Assembly: GCA_002387005.1 (NCBI GenBank)
Contig: DGKN01000049.1
Location: 7,133-12,512 of the forward strand
DNA length: 5,380 nt
Direction: 5' to 3'
Origin: Propionibacteriaceae bacterium UBA4569
Lineage (GTDB): Bacteria; Actinomycetota; Actinomycetes; Propionibacteriales; Propionibacteriaceae
The translations under genes were made by a program, and so were the position numbers. Under the pieces are notes generated by a model. That model was not told where the DNA came from. It was given only the letters and a program-made list of their open reading frames with translations, and made no database searches. This document shows positions 1 to 5,285 of the stretch, piece after piece; the first letter of the stretch is position 1; every line of letters begins with the position of its first letter.

Positions 1-75
1 AAGGCCAGGGTGGAGACCGAACGCGACATCCTGCGCAAGGCGGCCAAGTATTTCGCCGGGGAGACGAGCTGGTGA
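1..75 (+). CDS. IS3-family transposase OrfA, C-terminal end (partial)
   Basis: The first frame from the left edge reads as the last 24 residues of an OrfA, ending ERDILRKAAKYFAGETSW and a TGA stop. The pattern ERDILRKAAKYFA is the classic end of the IS3 OrfA leucine-zipper region, which mediates multimerisation and contact with OrfB. The N-terminal helix-turn-helix that binds the terminal repeats is off the window. The stop overlaps the OrfB start by 4 bp (GTGA). OrfB could therefore be made by translational coupling or, as in many IS3 elements, as an OrfAB fusion by -1 frameshifting. The OrfB frame is open back to the left edge, which permits a fusion, but I see no A-rich slippery heptamer in this short stretch. 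Confidence 0.8.
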   Translation, partial: KARVETERDILRKAAKYFAGETSW

Positions 76-980
76 ACCGCTTCCAGTTCGTCGCCGACCA
101 CCAGACCACCTACCAGGTGAAGCGGTTGTGCCAGGTGTTGGAGCTGTCCCGCTCCTCGTTCTATGCCTGGCAGAAAGCCAGCCCGGCCCGCCAGCAGCGC
201 GCCGAGGACGACGCTGTCCTGGCTGCACGAATCCGACGGGTCCAGGACCCGAAAGCTGGTGGGGACCCGGCCTACGGAGCACCGCGGGTGACCGTCGAAC
301 TGAACGACGGCGCCGCCCGCGAGGATCGTGTCAACCACAAGCGCGTCGCCAGGGTGATGCGTGCCCACCAGCTGGCGGGGATCCGGCTGCGTCGCAGGGT
401 CCGCACCACGGTCCCGGAACCGGCCGACGAGAAGTTCGGTGACCTGCTGCAGCGGGACTTCACCGCCGAGAAGCCGAACCAGCGTTACGTCGGTGACATC
501 ACCTACCTTCCGCTGGCCGGTGGCGGGAACCTCTATCTGGCCACCGTGATCGACTGCTACTCCCGCAAACTGGCCGGCTGGGCGGTCGCGGACCACATGC
601 GCACCGAACTGCTCGAAGACGCGCTGAAAGCCGCCTGCGCGCAGCGCGGCAGTCTCCGGGGTGCGATCTTTCACAGTGACCATGGGTCGGTCTATACCTC
701 GAAGGCCTACGCCAAACTCTGCAAGGGTCTCGGGGTGACCCAGTCAATGGGGGCCGTGGGGACGAGCGCCGACAACAGTCTGGCCGAGTCGTTCAACGCC
801 ACCCTCAAACGCGAACTCCTCGCCGGGCAGGCCACGTTCGCTGGGCCGGAGTTGTGTCGCCGTCAGGTCTTTCGCTGGGCCACCCGCTACAACACTCGCC
901 GCCGCCATTCCTGGTGCGGCTATCTGTCCCCGAACACCTATGAGGCCTGCCGGGCCGCTACGCTGCCAACCGCAGCGTAA
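72..980 (+). CDS. IS3-family transposase OrfB (DDE integrase catalytic subunit)
   Basis: This is the catalytic subunit that cuts and joins the ends of the IS3 element. The protein has 302 residues, a normal OrfB length. Residues about 45-100 form the HTH_21-like region (YGAPRV, then VNHKRVARVMRAHQL). Residues about 130-290 form the retroviral integrase (rve) core. The acidic triad is visible: D142 in VGDITYLP, D203 in FHSDHGSVYTS and E239 in ADNSLAESFNATLK, with 35 residues between D203 and E239, the canonical DD(35)E spacing. The C-terminal signature YNTRRRHSWCGYLSPNTYE is also present. The GTG start at 72 overlaps the OrfA stop. Nothing is truncated or frameshifted, so the enzyme looks functional. 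Whether the element is still mobile depends on its left end, which is not visible. Confidence 0.93.
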   Translation: MNRFQFVADHQTTYQVKRLCQVLELSRSSFYAWQKASPARQQRAEDDAVLAARIRRVQDPKAGGDPAYGAPRVTVELNDGAAREDRVNHKRVARVMRAHQLAGIRLRRRVRTTVPEPADEKFGDLLQRDFTAEKPNQRYVGDITYLPLAGGGNLYLATVIDCYSRKLAGWAVADHMRTELLEDALKAACAQRGSLRGAIFHSDHGSVYTSKAYAKLCKGLGVTQSMGAVGTSADNSLAESFNATLKRELLAGQATFAGPELCRRQVFRWATRYNTRRRHSWCGYLSPNTYEACRAATLPTAA

Positions 981-990
981 TCAACCACCA

Positions 991-1012
991 CCGTGTCCAC
1001 GATCCGGGGTGA
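991..1012 (+). repeat. Candidate right terminal inverted repeat of the IS3 element
   Basis: Eleven bases after the OrfB stop lies CCGTGTCCACGATCCGGGG followed by TGA. This resembles the inner-to-outer order of IS3-family right ends in actinobacteria (a GTGTCCA block, then a G-run close to the tip). The left repeat is outside the window, so pairing cannot be tested. The outer tip does not show the expected terminal CA, so the true edge may be several bases away or the end may have decayed. Confidence 0.45.
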
Positions 1013-1233
1013 AGGCCCGATCTCGCTGTGTACCGACCCGCACGACCTCTACAAGCACGCCGATGACGAGGCCCGAGGCTGCCTCAACCGGGCATTCTTC
1101 AGCGCCCTCCGCATCGACATGCTCGACGGCGGGATCATCCGCATCAGTCACGAGATCCAGGAGCCCTTCGACGTGATCGTGCGCTCGAGCCCTCGTCAGG
1201 GCAACTCCGAACCCGTGACCTCAGCACGCAACG

Positions 1234-1266
1234 AAAACGGGCGTCCCGATCAACTCGGAACGCCCG
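1234..1266 (-). terminator. Intrinsic terminator downstream of tRNA-Ala
   Basis: The arms at 1238-1249 and 1255-1266 pair over 12 positions around a 5-nt loop. The single imperfection is a G.U pair when read on the minus strand, but a C/A mismatch on the plus strand. On the minus strand the stem is followed directly by TTTT (AAAA at 1234-1237 on the plus strand) and then CGTTG. On the plus strand no T-run follows. Both facts point to a minus-strand Rho-independent terminator for the tRNA, whose 3' end lies 63 bp upstream in that direction. Confidence 0.8.
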
Positions 1267-1289
1267 CATCGGGGGTTCAATCCCTCGCC

Positions 1290-1307
1290 GACCTCTGTTC
1301 TGAGGTC
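1290..1307. repeat. Short perfect inverted repeat beside the tRNA 3' end
   Basis: GACCTC and GAGGTC flank a 6-nt spacer (TGTTCT). On the plus strand it is followed by ACGAGTTCAAAC, giving the look of an anticodon arm followed by a T-arm. The loop is one base short for an anticodon loop, and the following T-stem does not pair, so it is not a tRNA. It may be a decayed tRNA-derived segment brought in by integration, part of an attachment site, or chance. Confidence 0.35.
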
Positions 1308-1329
1308 ACGAGTTCAAACGTCTTCAATC

Positions 1330-1405
1330 TGGTGGAGCGTACGGGGTTCGAACCCGTGGCCTATTGCTTGCAAAGCAATCGCGCTACCAACTGCGCCAAC
1401 GCCCC
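1330..1405 (-). tRNA. tRNA-Ala (anticodon UGC)
   Basis: The minus strand folds into a complete 76-nt cloverleaf. The acceptor stem GGGGCGT pairs with ACGCTCC and includes G3:U70, the main identity element for alanyl-tRNA synthetase. The D-arm is GCGC AGTTGGTA GCGC. The anticodon stem ATTGC/GCAAT carries the loop TTTGCAA, so the anticodon TGC lies at 1370-1372. The variable loop is AGGCC, and the T-arm is ACGGG TTCGAAC CCCGT. The discriminator base is A and CCA is encoded. It reads GCA and, by wobble, other alanine codons. Its 3' end faces the recombinase relic and IS3 element, which is where tRNA-targeting elements insert, so this gene is a likely island attachment site that has kept its full sequence. 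Confidence 0.97.
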
Positions 1406-1417
1406 CTGCGAGGGGGA

Positions 1418-1423
1418 AGTCTA
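1418..1423 (-). promoter_or_regulatory. Candidate -10 element for tRNA-Ala
   Basis: TAGACT on the minus strand fits the actinobacterial TANNNT -10 consensus. It lies 12 nt before the mature 5' end of the tRNA, so transcription would begin about 5 nt ahead of it. No convincing -35 hexamer is seen at 16-18 bp; the region there is occupied by the CAGTTCTGGGCT repeats. Confidence 0.45.
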
Positions 1424-1451
1424 GCCCAGAACTGCGTCCAGCCCAGAACTG
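1423..1451. repeat. Two 12-bp direct repeats upstream of tRNA-Ala
   Basis: AGCCCAGAACTG occurs at 1423-1434 and again at 1440-1451, separated by 5 bp (17-bp period). The copies overlap the candidate tRNA promoter and the pabC downstream hairpin. They could be a regulatory site, or a small tandem duplication in the short spacer between the two genes. Confidence 0.5.
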
Positions 1452-1462
1452 GGGCGACGCAG
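1432..1462 (-). terminator. Imperfect hairpin downstream of pabC
   Basis: CTGCGTC at 1432-1438 pairs with GACGCAG at 1456-1462. The interior adds GCCCA against TGGGGC with one bulged G around a GAAC loop. It lies 9 bp past the pabC stop on the same strand. After the stem the minus strand reads TTCTGGGCT, not a true T-run, so at best this is a U-poor terminator of the kind often proposed in high-GC actinobacteria. If it stops transcription, it separates pabC from the tRNA gene behind it. Confidence 0.4.
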
Positions 1463-1471
1463 CCCGTCAGC

Positions 1472-2341
1472 TCAGAAACCGGCCCAGCGGACGATCTTCT
1501 TGTGCACCTGGTTCACCAGGCCGAGCTGCTTGCCGTCCAGTTCGAGGATGGGGGCCGCTCCACGCACTGAGCTGACCAGCCACGCCGAGTCGGCCTTGGA
1601 GACCCACTTGGGGGTCATCAGCTTGTCCTCGCACTGCCATCCGTTGTTGCGGGCCCGATCGAAGATGATGTCGGCGGTGATCGAGTCCAGCACGCCGGTC
1701 GCGCCGCGAGGCGTCGTGTACAGCACGCCATCGCGCAGGACGAGCAGCGCCGAGGTGGGGCCCTCCAGGCAGTAGCCGTCCGTGCTGGTGAACAGGACGT
1801 CGTCGACGCCGCGGGCCTTCGCCTCGCGCAGGGCCGCCTTGTTGACGGCGTAGGAGAGCGACTTCACGCCGCCGAGCAACCAGGGGGCGTCGGCGAAGGC
1901 GTCCGAGGGCATCCCGCGGGTGAGGGTGGTGACCTTGACGCCATCGCGCTGGGCCAGCGCCGCCTCGGTCATCGGGGTGATGGTGAGCATCCGCACCGGG
2001 TCGGAGGGGACGGACTCCAGACCACGGGTCCACATGACCTTCAGCGTTGCCTCGCCGGGGGAGGCCCAGCTGGCGACGGCCTCGTCGACGAGCTCATGCC
2101 AAGCGTCGAGGTCGTCCGGCTGCGCCCCCAGCCCGACGATCGAACGGTTCAATCGGGCCAGGTGGGCCTCCAGGTTGTCCACATCGCTGACACCGTCGTC
2201 ATGCGTGCGTACCCGCGTCGCGTCGAAGCAGCCGTCACCGCGGGTCAGGCCCAGGTCGTCCGCACCGACCACCGGGGCCCCGGGCGACAGCACCCCCTCA
2301 CCCATCACAGCGGTCAACTGTCTGAACTTGCGCTTCTTCAC
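1472..2341 (-). CDS. pabC: PLP fold-type IV enzyme, probable aminodeoxychorismate lyase
   Basis: This enzyme probably converts 4-amino-4-deoxychorismate to p-aminobenzoate and pyruvate in cytoplasmic folate synthesis. Using the GTG start at 2341 it has 289 residues, usual for the family. Visible motifs are ADDLGLTRGDGCFDATRV (residues about 28-44), the PLP-binding lysine K160 in GGVKSLSYAVNKAALREA, E193 in STDGYCLEGPTSALL (the glutamate facing the pyridine nitrogen), and SSVRGAAPI near 257. The closest relative I recall is Rv0812 of M. tuberculosis, which shares the KxLSYAVN and STDGYxLEGP blocks. The frame is open upstream to 2506. I prefer GTG 2341 because TAGGCT sits exactly 7 nt before it; ATG 2305 and TTG 2317 are alternatives, and none has a Shine-Dalgarno site. 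Class IV aminotransferases (D-amino-acid or branched-chain) share the fold, so substrate is inferred. Confidence 0.82.
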   Translation of the reverse strand: MKKRKFRQLTAVMGEGVLSPGAPVVGADDLGLTRGDGCFDATRVRTHDDGVSDVDNLEAHLARLNRSIVGLGAQPDDLDAWHELVDEAVASWASPGEATLKVMWTRGLESVPSDPVRMLTITPMTEAALAQRDGVKVTTLTRGMPSDAFADAPWLLGGVKSLSYAVNKAALREAKARGVDDVLFTSTDGYCLEGPTSALLVLRDGVLYTTPRGATGVLDSITADIIFDRARNNGWQCEDKLMTPKWVSKADSAWLVSSVRGAAPILELDGKQLGLVNQVHKKIVRWAGF

Positions 2342-2348
2342 CGCATGG

Positions 2349-2354
2349 AGCCTA
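2349..2354 (-). promoter_or_regulatory. Candidate -10 element for leaderless pabC
   Basis: TAGGCT on the minus strand ends 7 nt before the GTG at 2341, so transcription would begin at or next to the start codon. No recognisable -35 hexamer is found 16-18 bp upstream (a GTGGGG-like sequence is there). The same hexamer with the same spacing precedes the gene at 5286. The remaining non-coding DNA between this promoter and the divergent one near 2510 (about 155 bp) shows no tRNA, riboswitch or strong hairpin that I can recognise. Confidence 0.5.
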
Positions 2355-2509
2355 CGCGGTGCCACGCACGTCCCCACGCCGTCGATGCCCGAGGTTGGCC
2401 GTCCCGACTGAAAACCGGACGAATCGTGAGGTTTGAAGCATCCAATCGCCGATCTGGACCGCTGGCGTCCGATTCCCAGCAGACCTGCCCGTGTCCCCGC
2501 GCTCACAGC

Positions 2510-2536
2510 TTGCGATCAGGACGCGCTGCGTACCCT
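2510..2536 (+). promoter_or_regulatory. Candidate promoter for the DUF5318-ponA operon
   Basis: TACCCT at 2531-2536 fits the TANNNT -10 pattern and lies 7 nt before ATG 2544, predicting a leaderless mRNA. A -35-like TTGCGA begins at 2510, with a 15-bp spacer that is shorter than ideal. No Shine-Dalgarno sequence precedes the ATG. Confidence 0.55.
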
Positions 2537-2543
2537 GTATGTC

Positions 2544-2963
2544 ATGTGGTCGCAACGCCAGGTGATGAGTCATGCCCTGCAGCGACGCCATGCCCTGGAA
2601 CAGATGCGCCGTCCCGACCGCTCGTTCACCGAGGACGGACCCTGCGACGCCGACCCCCTACTGGTGCGCGCTGCGCTGCACCACGGCGAGGAGTCGGACG
2701 TGGAGTGCCCCGTCTGCGGCAGCGACCGGATGCTGAACCTGAACTACACCTTCGGTGACCAGTTGGGCCAGTACTCCGGACGCATCAAGTCCACCCCCGA
2801 ACTCGAACAGATGCAGGACGAGTTCGGCGAGTTCACCGTCCGCGTCGTCGAGGTCTGCCCCGACTGCCGCTGGAACCACCTGATCACCACCTACGTGCTG
2901 GGCGACGGCAAGAAACGTCGCAAGCCCCGGCGCGAGCCAACTGTGGAGGACATCTATGGCTGA
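2544..2963 (+). CDS. DUF5318 family protein, zinc-ribbon-like, ponA partner
   Basis: This is a 139-residue soluble protein of unknown biochemical function. It matches the actinobacterial family that includes Rv0049 (137 residues, as I recall), which sits directly before ponA1 in M. tuberculosis. Features seen are a basic N-terminus (MWSQRQVMSHALQRRHAL), CDADPLLVRAALHHG around 34-48, a first CxxC in ECPVCG (C55, C58), a central YTFGDQLGQYSGR block, and a second CxxC in EVCPDCRWNHL (C105, C108). It ends in a basic KKRRKPRRE tail. The paired CxxC motifs suggest a bound zinc ion. There is no signal peptide or membrane segment. Its stop overlaps the ponA start by 8 bp, so the two are co-transcribed and probably translationally coupled. 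ATG 2544 is chosen because the family begins here and a -10 element is well placed. A TTG at 2433 would add 37 residues of non-conserved sequence. Confidence 0.85.
   Translation: MWSQRQVMSHALQRRHALEQMRRPDRSFTEDGPCDADPLLVRAALHHGEESDVECPVCGSDRMLNLNYTFGDQLGQYSGRIKSTPELEQMQDEFGEFTVRVVEVCPDCRWNHLITTYVLGDGKKRRKPRREPTVEDIYG
2945..2949 (+). promoter_or_regulatory. Shine-Dalgarno site of ponA
   Basis: GGAGG lies 6 nt before ATG 2956 and inside the end of the DUF5318 gene. It is the only strong ribosome-binding site at a gene start in the window. It fixes the ponA start and fits an internal operon gene, in contrast to the leaderless starts of the first genes. Confidence 0.85.
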
Positions 2964-5232
2964 CCGACCCAAGCGCCACCAGCGCTCGAACCGCGCCCTG
3001 TGGTCGAGGATCGGGCTGGGCCTGCTGGCTCTGATTCTGGCCATGGCTCTGGTCGCCAGCATCGCGAGCCTCGTGTTCTACCAGCGCACCACGTTGCCGG
3101 ACCCGAACAAGGACTTCCAGACCAACACGACCTTCCTGTACTACAACGACGGGAAGACCAAGCTCGGCTCCTTCGCCGTCCAGAACCGACAGACGATCGA
3201 CTACAAGACGATGCCGGACTCCATCAAGCAGGCCGCCATCGCAGCCGAGAACCGCAGCTTCTGGACCGACCGCGGCATCTCGCCCAAGGGCATCATCCGT
3301 TCCGCCTGGACCATCGCCCGCGGCGGCGAGGTGCAGGGCGGCTCGACGATCACCCAGCAGTACATCAAGATCCTCTACCTCACCAGCGACCGGACCATGA
3401 CGCGCAAGTTCCGCGAGCTGGCGCTGGCGGTGAAGCTGGGCCGCGAGGTGTCCAAGGAGGACATCCTCGAGGGCTACCTCAACACCATCTACTTCGGCCG
3501 TGGCGCCTACGGCATCCAGGCCGCCTCGCGTTCCTACTTCAACGTGGATGCGAACAAGCTCACCGTCCCGCAGGCCGCCGTGCTGGCCAGCGTGCTGAAC
3601 AACCCTTCAGCGATGGATCCCTCGGCGGCGAAGGGCAACACCGCCCGGCTGCTCGACCGCTACCGCTACGTGCTGGACGGCATGCTGCAGGCTGGCAACA
3701 TCACCCAGGCGCAGCACGACAGCTACGCCAAGGCGCTGCCCAAGTTCCCCGACATCCCCCTCAACCAGCGCTGGGCCGGCACCCGCGGCTACCTGCTGCA
3801 GATGGTGCAGGAGGAGCTGCTGAGCCATGGCTTCACCCAGAGCCAGGTCGAGGGCGGGGGCCTGCAGGTCACCACCACCTTCGACGAGAAGCTGCAGGAC
3901 AAGGCGGTCGAGGTGGGCCAGTCGTACGCCAAGGAGGTTGGCTCGAATGCCGGCGGTTCCAAGGCGTCCAAGATCCACCCGACGATCGCCTCCGTGAAGG
4001 TCGGGACGGGTGAGGTGCTCGCCATCTACGGCGGGGACGACTACATCAAGAACTCGCGCAACTGGGCCACCACCGATCGCCCGGCCGCCTCCACCTTCAA
4101 GACCTACGCGACCATCGCGGGTCTGCGCTCGGGATACAGCCTCTATTCGACCTTCAACGGCAACACCTTCACCCCCAATGGGGACGGGGTGCCGGTGCGC
4201 AACGAGTTCAGTTACCAGTACGGACGCGTGACGCTCAAGAAGGCCCTCCAGGACTCCATCAACACCGCCTTCGTCGACATGACCCAGTCGATCGACGGAG
4301 GCCCGGCCAAGGTGGTCAAGGCGGCGAACGACGCCGGCATCGCCAAGGGCGCGGGCTGGGAGGAGAACAACCGCATCGCGCTCGGCATGGCCGAGGTCAG
4401 CCCGCTCGAGCAGGCCGGCGGCTACGCGACCATCGCCAACGGTGGCGTGCAGGTCGACAACCACGTCGTCGCGCAGGTGAAGGATGCCAAGGGCAAGGTG
4501 GTCTACACCGCCGACACCAAGGGCGAGAGCCAGATCCGCGAGGACATCACCCGCGACGTCACCTCCGCACTGCAGAGCGTGGTCAGCGACGGCACCGGTG
4601 GCAATGCCCGGATCGGCAGCTACCCCGTCGCCGGCAAGACCGGCACCAACGGCCTGACCCGCAACGGCGAGGACATCATCACCTCTGCCTGGTTCGTCGC
4701 CTACACCAAGCAGATCTCCACGGCCGTCATGTACGTGGCCGGGGACGACGGCAACCAGGCCCTCGACCCCTACAAGCGAAGCTACGACTCCACCTTCTTC
4801 GGTGGCACCTACCCCGCACTGACCTGGCGCGACTACATGGAGACCGCCATGGACGGACTGCCGGTCGAGCAGTTCGACAGCGCGGCGGGCGTCAACACGG
4901 GTGCCTACCCTGCCCCGGCTCCGGTGCAGACGCAGCAGACCGACACCTCCAGCCAGGGCAGCTCCGACCAGACCCAGAGCGAGCAGCCGTCGGAGTCGGC
5001 CTCCGCCCAGGAGACGGCCGCGGGTGGTGCCAGCCCGTCCACGGCCACCACCCGGACCGCCGCGGCACAGACCACCACCGCGGCAGCACCCCAGACGACG
5101 ACGGCGCAGTCCACCGCGGCAGCCCCGACCACGATCGAGGCGGCGCAGCCCACCCGGACCGCGACCAGGGCCACCACCAGGCAGGCGGCTGCCACGACGC
5201 AGGCCGCCCAGCCGACCTCAACGGGCTCCTGA
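2956..5232 (+). CDS. ponA: Bifunctional class A penicillin-binding protein (transglycosylase/transpeptidase)
   Basis: This membrane-anchored enzyme polymerises lipid II into glycan strands and cross-links their stem peptides outside the cell. In its 758 residues are a basic cytoplasmic tail (1-15), one membrane anchor (about 16-42), and a GT51 transglycosylase (about 75-265). GT51 motifs are AAENRSFWTDRGIS with catalytic E98, QGGSTITQQYIK (127-138), RKFRELALAVKLG with E154, and ILEGYLNTIYFGRGAYGIQA. The transpeptidase (about 340-635) has SxxK at S379-K382 (ASTFK), SxN at S434-N436 (DSINTAF) and KTG at K561-G563 (AGKTGTN), so it should bind beta-lactams. There is no PASTA domain. Residues 652-758 form a low-complexity Ala/Thr/Gln/Pro tail. 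Motif 1 has Asn where most family members have Asp (ENR for EDR). The order with DUF5318 before and a GT87-like gene after matches the ponA1 locus. Confidence 0.96.
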   Translation: MADRPKRHQRSNRALWSRIGLGLLALILAMALVASIASLVFYQRTTLPDPNKDFQTNTTFLYYNDGKTKLGSFAVQNRQTIDYKTMPDSIKQAAIAAENRSFWTDRGISPKGIIRSAWTIARGGEVQGGSTITQQYIKILYLTSDRTMTRKFRELALAVKLGREVSKEDILEGYLNTIYFGRGAYGIQAASRSYFNVDANKLTVPQAAVLASVLNNPSAMDPSAAKGNTARLLDRYRYVLDGMLQAGNITQAQHDSYAKALPKFPDIPLNQRWAGTRGYLLQMVQEELLSHGFTQSQVEGGGLQVTTTFDEKLQDKAVEVGQSYAKEVGSNAGGSKASKIHPTIASVKVGTGEVLAIYGGDDYIKNSRNWATTDRPAASTFKTYATIAGLRSGYSLYSTFNGNTFTPNGDGVPVRNEFSYQYGRVTLKKALQDSINTAFVDMTQSIDGGPAKVVKAANDAGIAKGAGWEENNRIALGMAEVSPLEQAGGYATIANGGVQVDNHVVAQVKDAKGKVVYTADTKGESQIREDITRDVTSALQSVVSDGTGGNARIGSYPVAGKTGTNGLTRNGEDIITSAWFVAYTKQISTAVMYVAGDDGNQALDPYKRSYDSTFFGGTYPALTWRDYMETAMDGLPVEQFDSAAGVNTGAYPAPAPVQTQQTDTSSQGSSDQTQSEQPSESASAQETAAGGASPSTATTRTAAAQTTTAAAPQTTTAQSTAAAPTTIEAAQPTRTATRATTRQAAATTQAAQPTSTGS
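4909..5229 (+). repeat. Low-complexity Ala/Thr/Gln/Pro coding tract (PonA tail)
   Basis: These 107 codons encode the C-terminal tail of PonA. It begins with PAPAPVQTQQTD, continues through a Ser/Gln-rich stretch (about 660-690), and ends with runs such as TTTAAAPQTTTAQS and ATRATTRQAAATTQ. It has few acidic residues after 690 and no predicted fold. It would lie outside the membrane, in or across the cell wall. Thr/Pro/Ala-rich extracellular tails are often O-mannosylated in actinobacteria, but this is inference here. Such tracts vary in length between strains. Confidence 0.75.
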
Positions 5233-5272
5233 GCTACCTGAGCTCCTGGAGCGTGGTCATCGCGGGCTCGCA

Positions 5273-5278
5273 TAGGCT
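5273..5278 (+). promoter_or_regulatory. Candidate -10 element for the GT87-like gene
   Basis: TAGGCT ends 7 nt before ATG 5286, the same hexamer and spacing as at pabC. A clear -35 is not seen. It lies 41 bp past the ponA stop, so the downstream gene can have its own leaderless transcript in addition to any read-through from ponA. No convincing terminator hairpin occurs between the two genes. Confidence 0.5.
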
Positions 5279-5285
5279 CGCGTGC

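Larger units (their letters stand above)
1..1012 (+). mobile_element. IS3-family insertion sequence, right-hand portion
   Basis: This is the right part of an IS3-type element: the last 24 codons of OrfA, a complete OrfB transposase and a candidate right terminal repeat. The left end and most of OrfA lie outside the window, so the element cannot be shown to be complete. OrfB lies in the -1 frame relative to OrfA, the usual IS3-family arrangement. The right boundary is estimated from a sequence resembling IS3 termini in actinobacteria (CCGTGTCCACGATCCGGGG from 991). No clear terminal CA dinucleotide follows, so the boundary is good only to about 10 bp. The element interrupts or abuts a serine recombinase remnant. 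Family assignment is secure; the exact end is inferred. Confidence 0.85.
1014..1424 (+). pseudogene. Serine recombinase/integrase remnant, C-terminal fragment
   Basis: The frame beginning just beyond the IS end encodes DPHDLYKHADDEARGCLNRA followed by FFSALRID and, a little later, EPFDVIV. From memory of the family, this resembles the C-terminal end of actinobacterial large serine recombinases, which carry a pattern of the type LYxxAxxxxRxxxNQAFF, then I.ID, then EPF. The catalytic resolvase domain and the zinc-ribbon region are missing, so this is a 5'-truncated relic; the IS3 element marks the break. Recognisable similarity ends near 1181. The frame then stays open through the tRNA antisense strand (VERTGFEPVAYCLQ) to TAG at 1422-1424. 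Such tRNA-derived tails are often seen on integrase genes that sit against their attachment site. The GTG at 993 lies in the IS end and is probably not a genuine start. Confidence 0.6.

Noticed and set aside
1238..1266. Hairpin as a terminator for the recombinase on the plus strand
   Set aside because: On the plus strand the stem has a C/A mismatch and is followed by CATCGGGGG without a T-run; the minus-strand reading fits far better.
2342..2506. Upstream extension of pabC to 2506
   Set aside because: The extra 55 residues are not family-like and span the non-coding divergent region including the TAGGCT element.
2401..2510. Possible tRNA or riboswitch in the divergent intergenic region, suggested by tRNA-like antisense peptide text (GNRTPAVQ)
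   Set aside because: No cloverleaf could be drawn: the TTCAAAC motif lacks a pairing T-stem and no acceptor stem is present. Leaderless starts on both sides also leave no room for a 5' riboswitch.
2433..2543. Upstream extension of the DUF5318 gene from a TTG at 2433
   Set aside because: The 37 added residues (many Pro and Arg) do not resemble the family start, and they would cover the candidate promoter at 2510-2536.
3607..4464. 285-residue open frame on the minus strand inside ponA
   Set aside because: It lies antisense to conserved penicillin-binding protein motifs, is rich in Val/Arg/Gly/Leu as expected for a GC-bias shadow, and has no recognisable domain.
5225..5252. Possible terminator after ponA (GCTCC ... 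GGAGC)
   Set aside because: The arms are short, the loop long, and no T-run follows. The region is better described as short imperfect 9-bp repeats (CCTGAGCTA, CCTGAGCTC).
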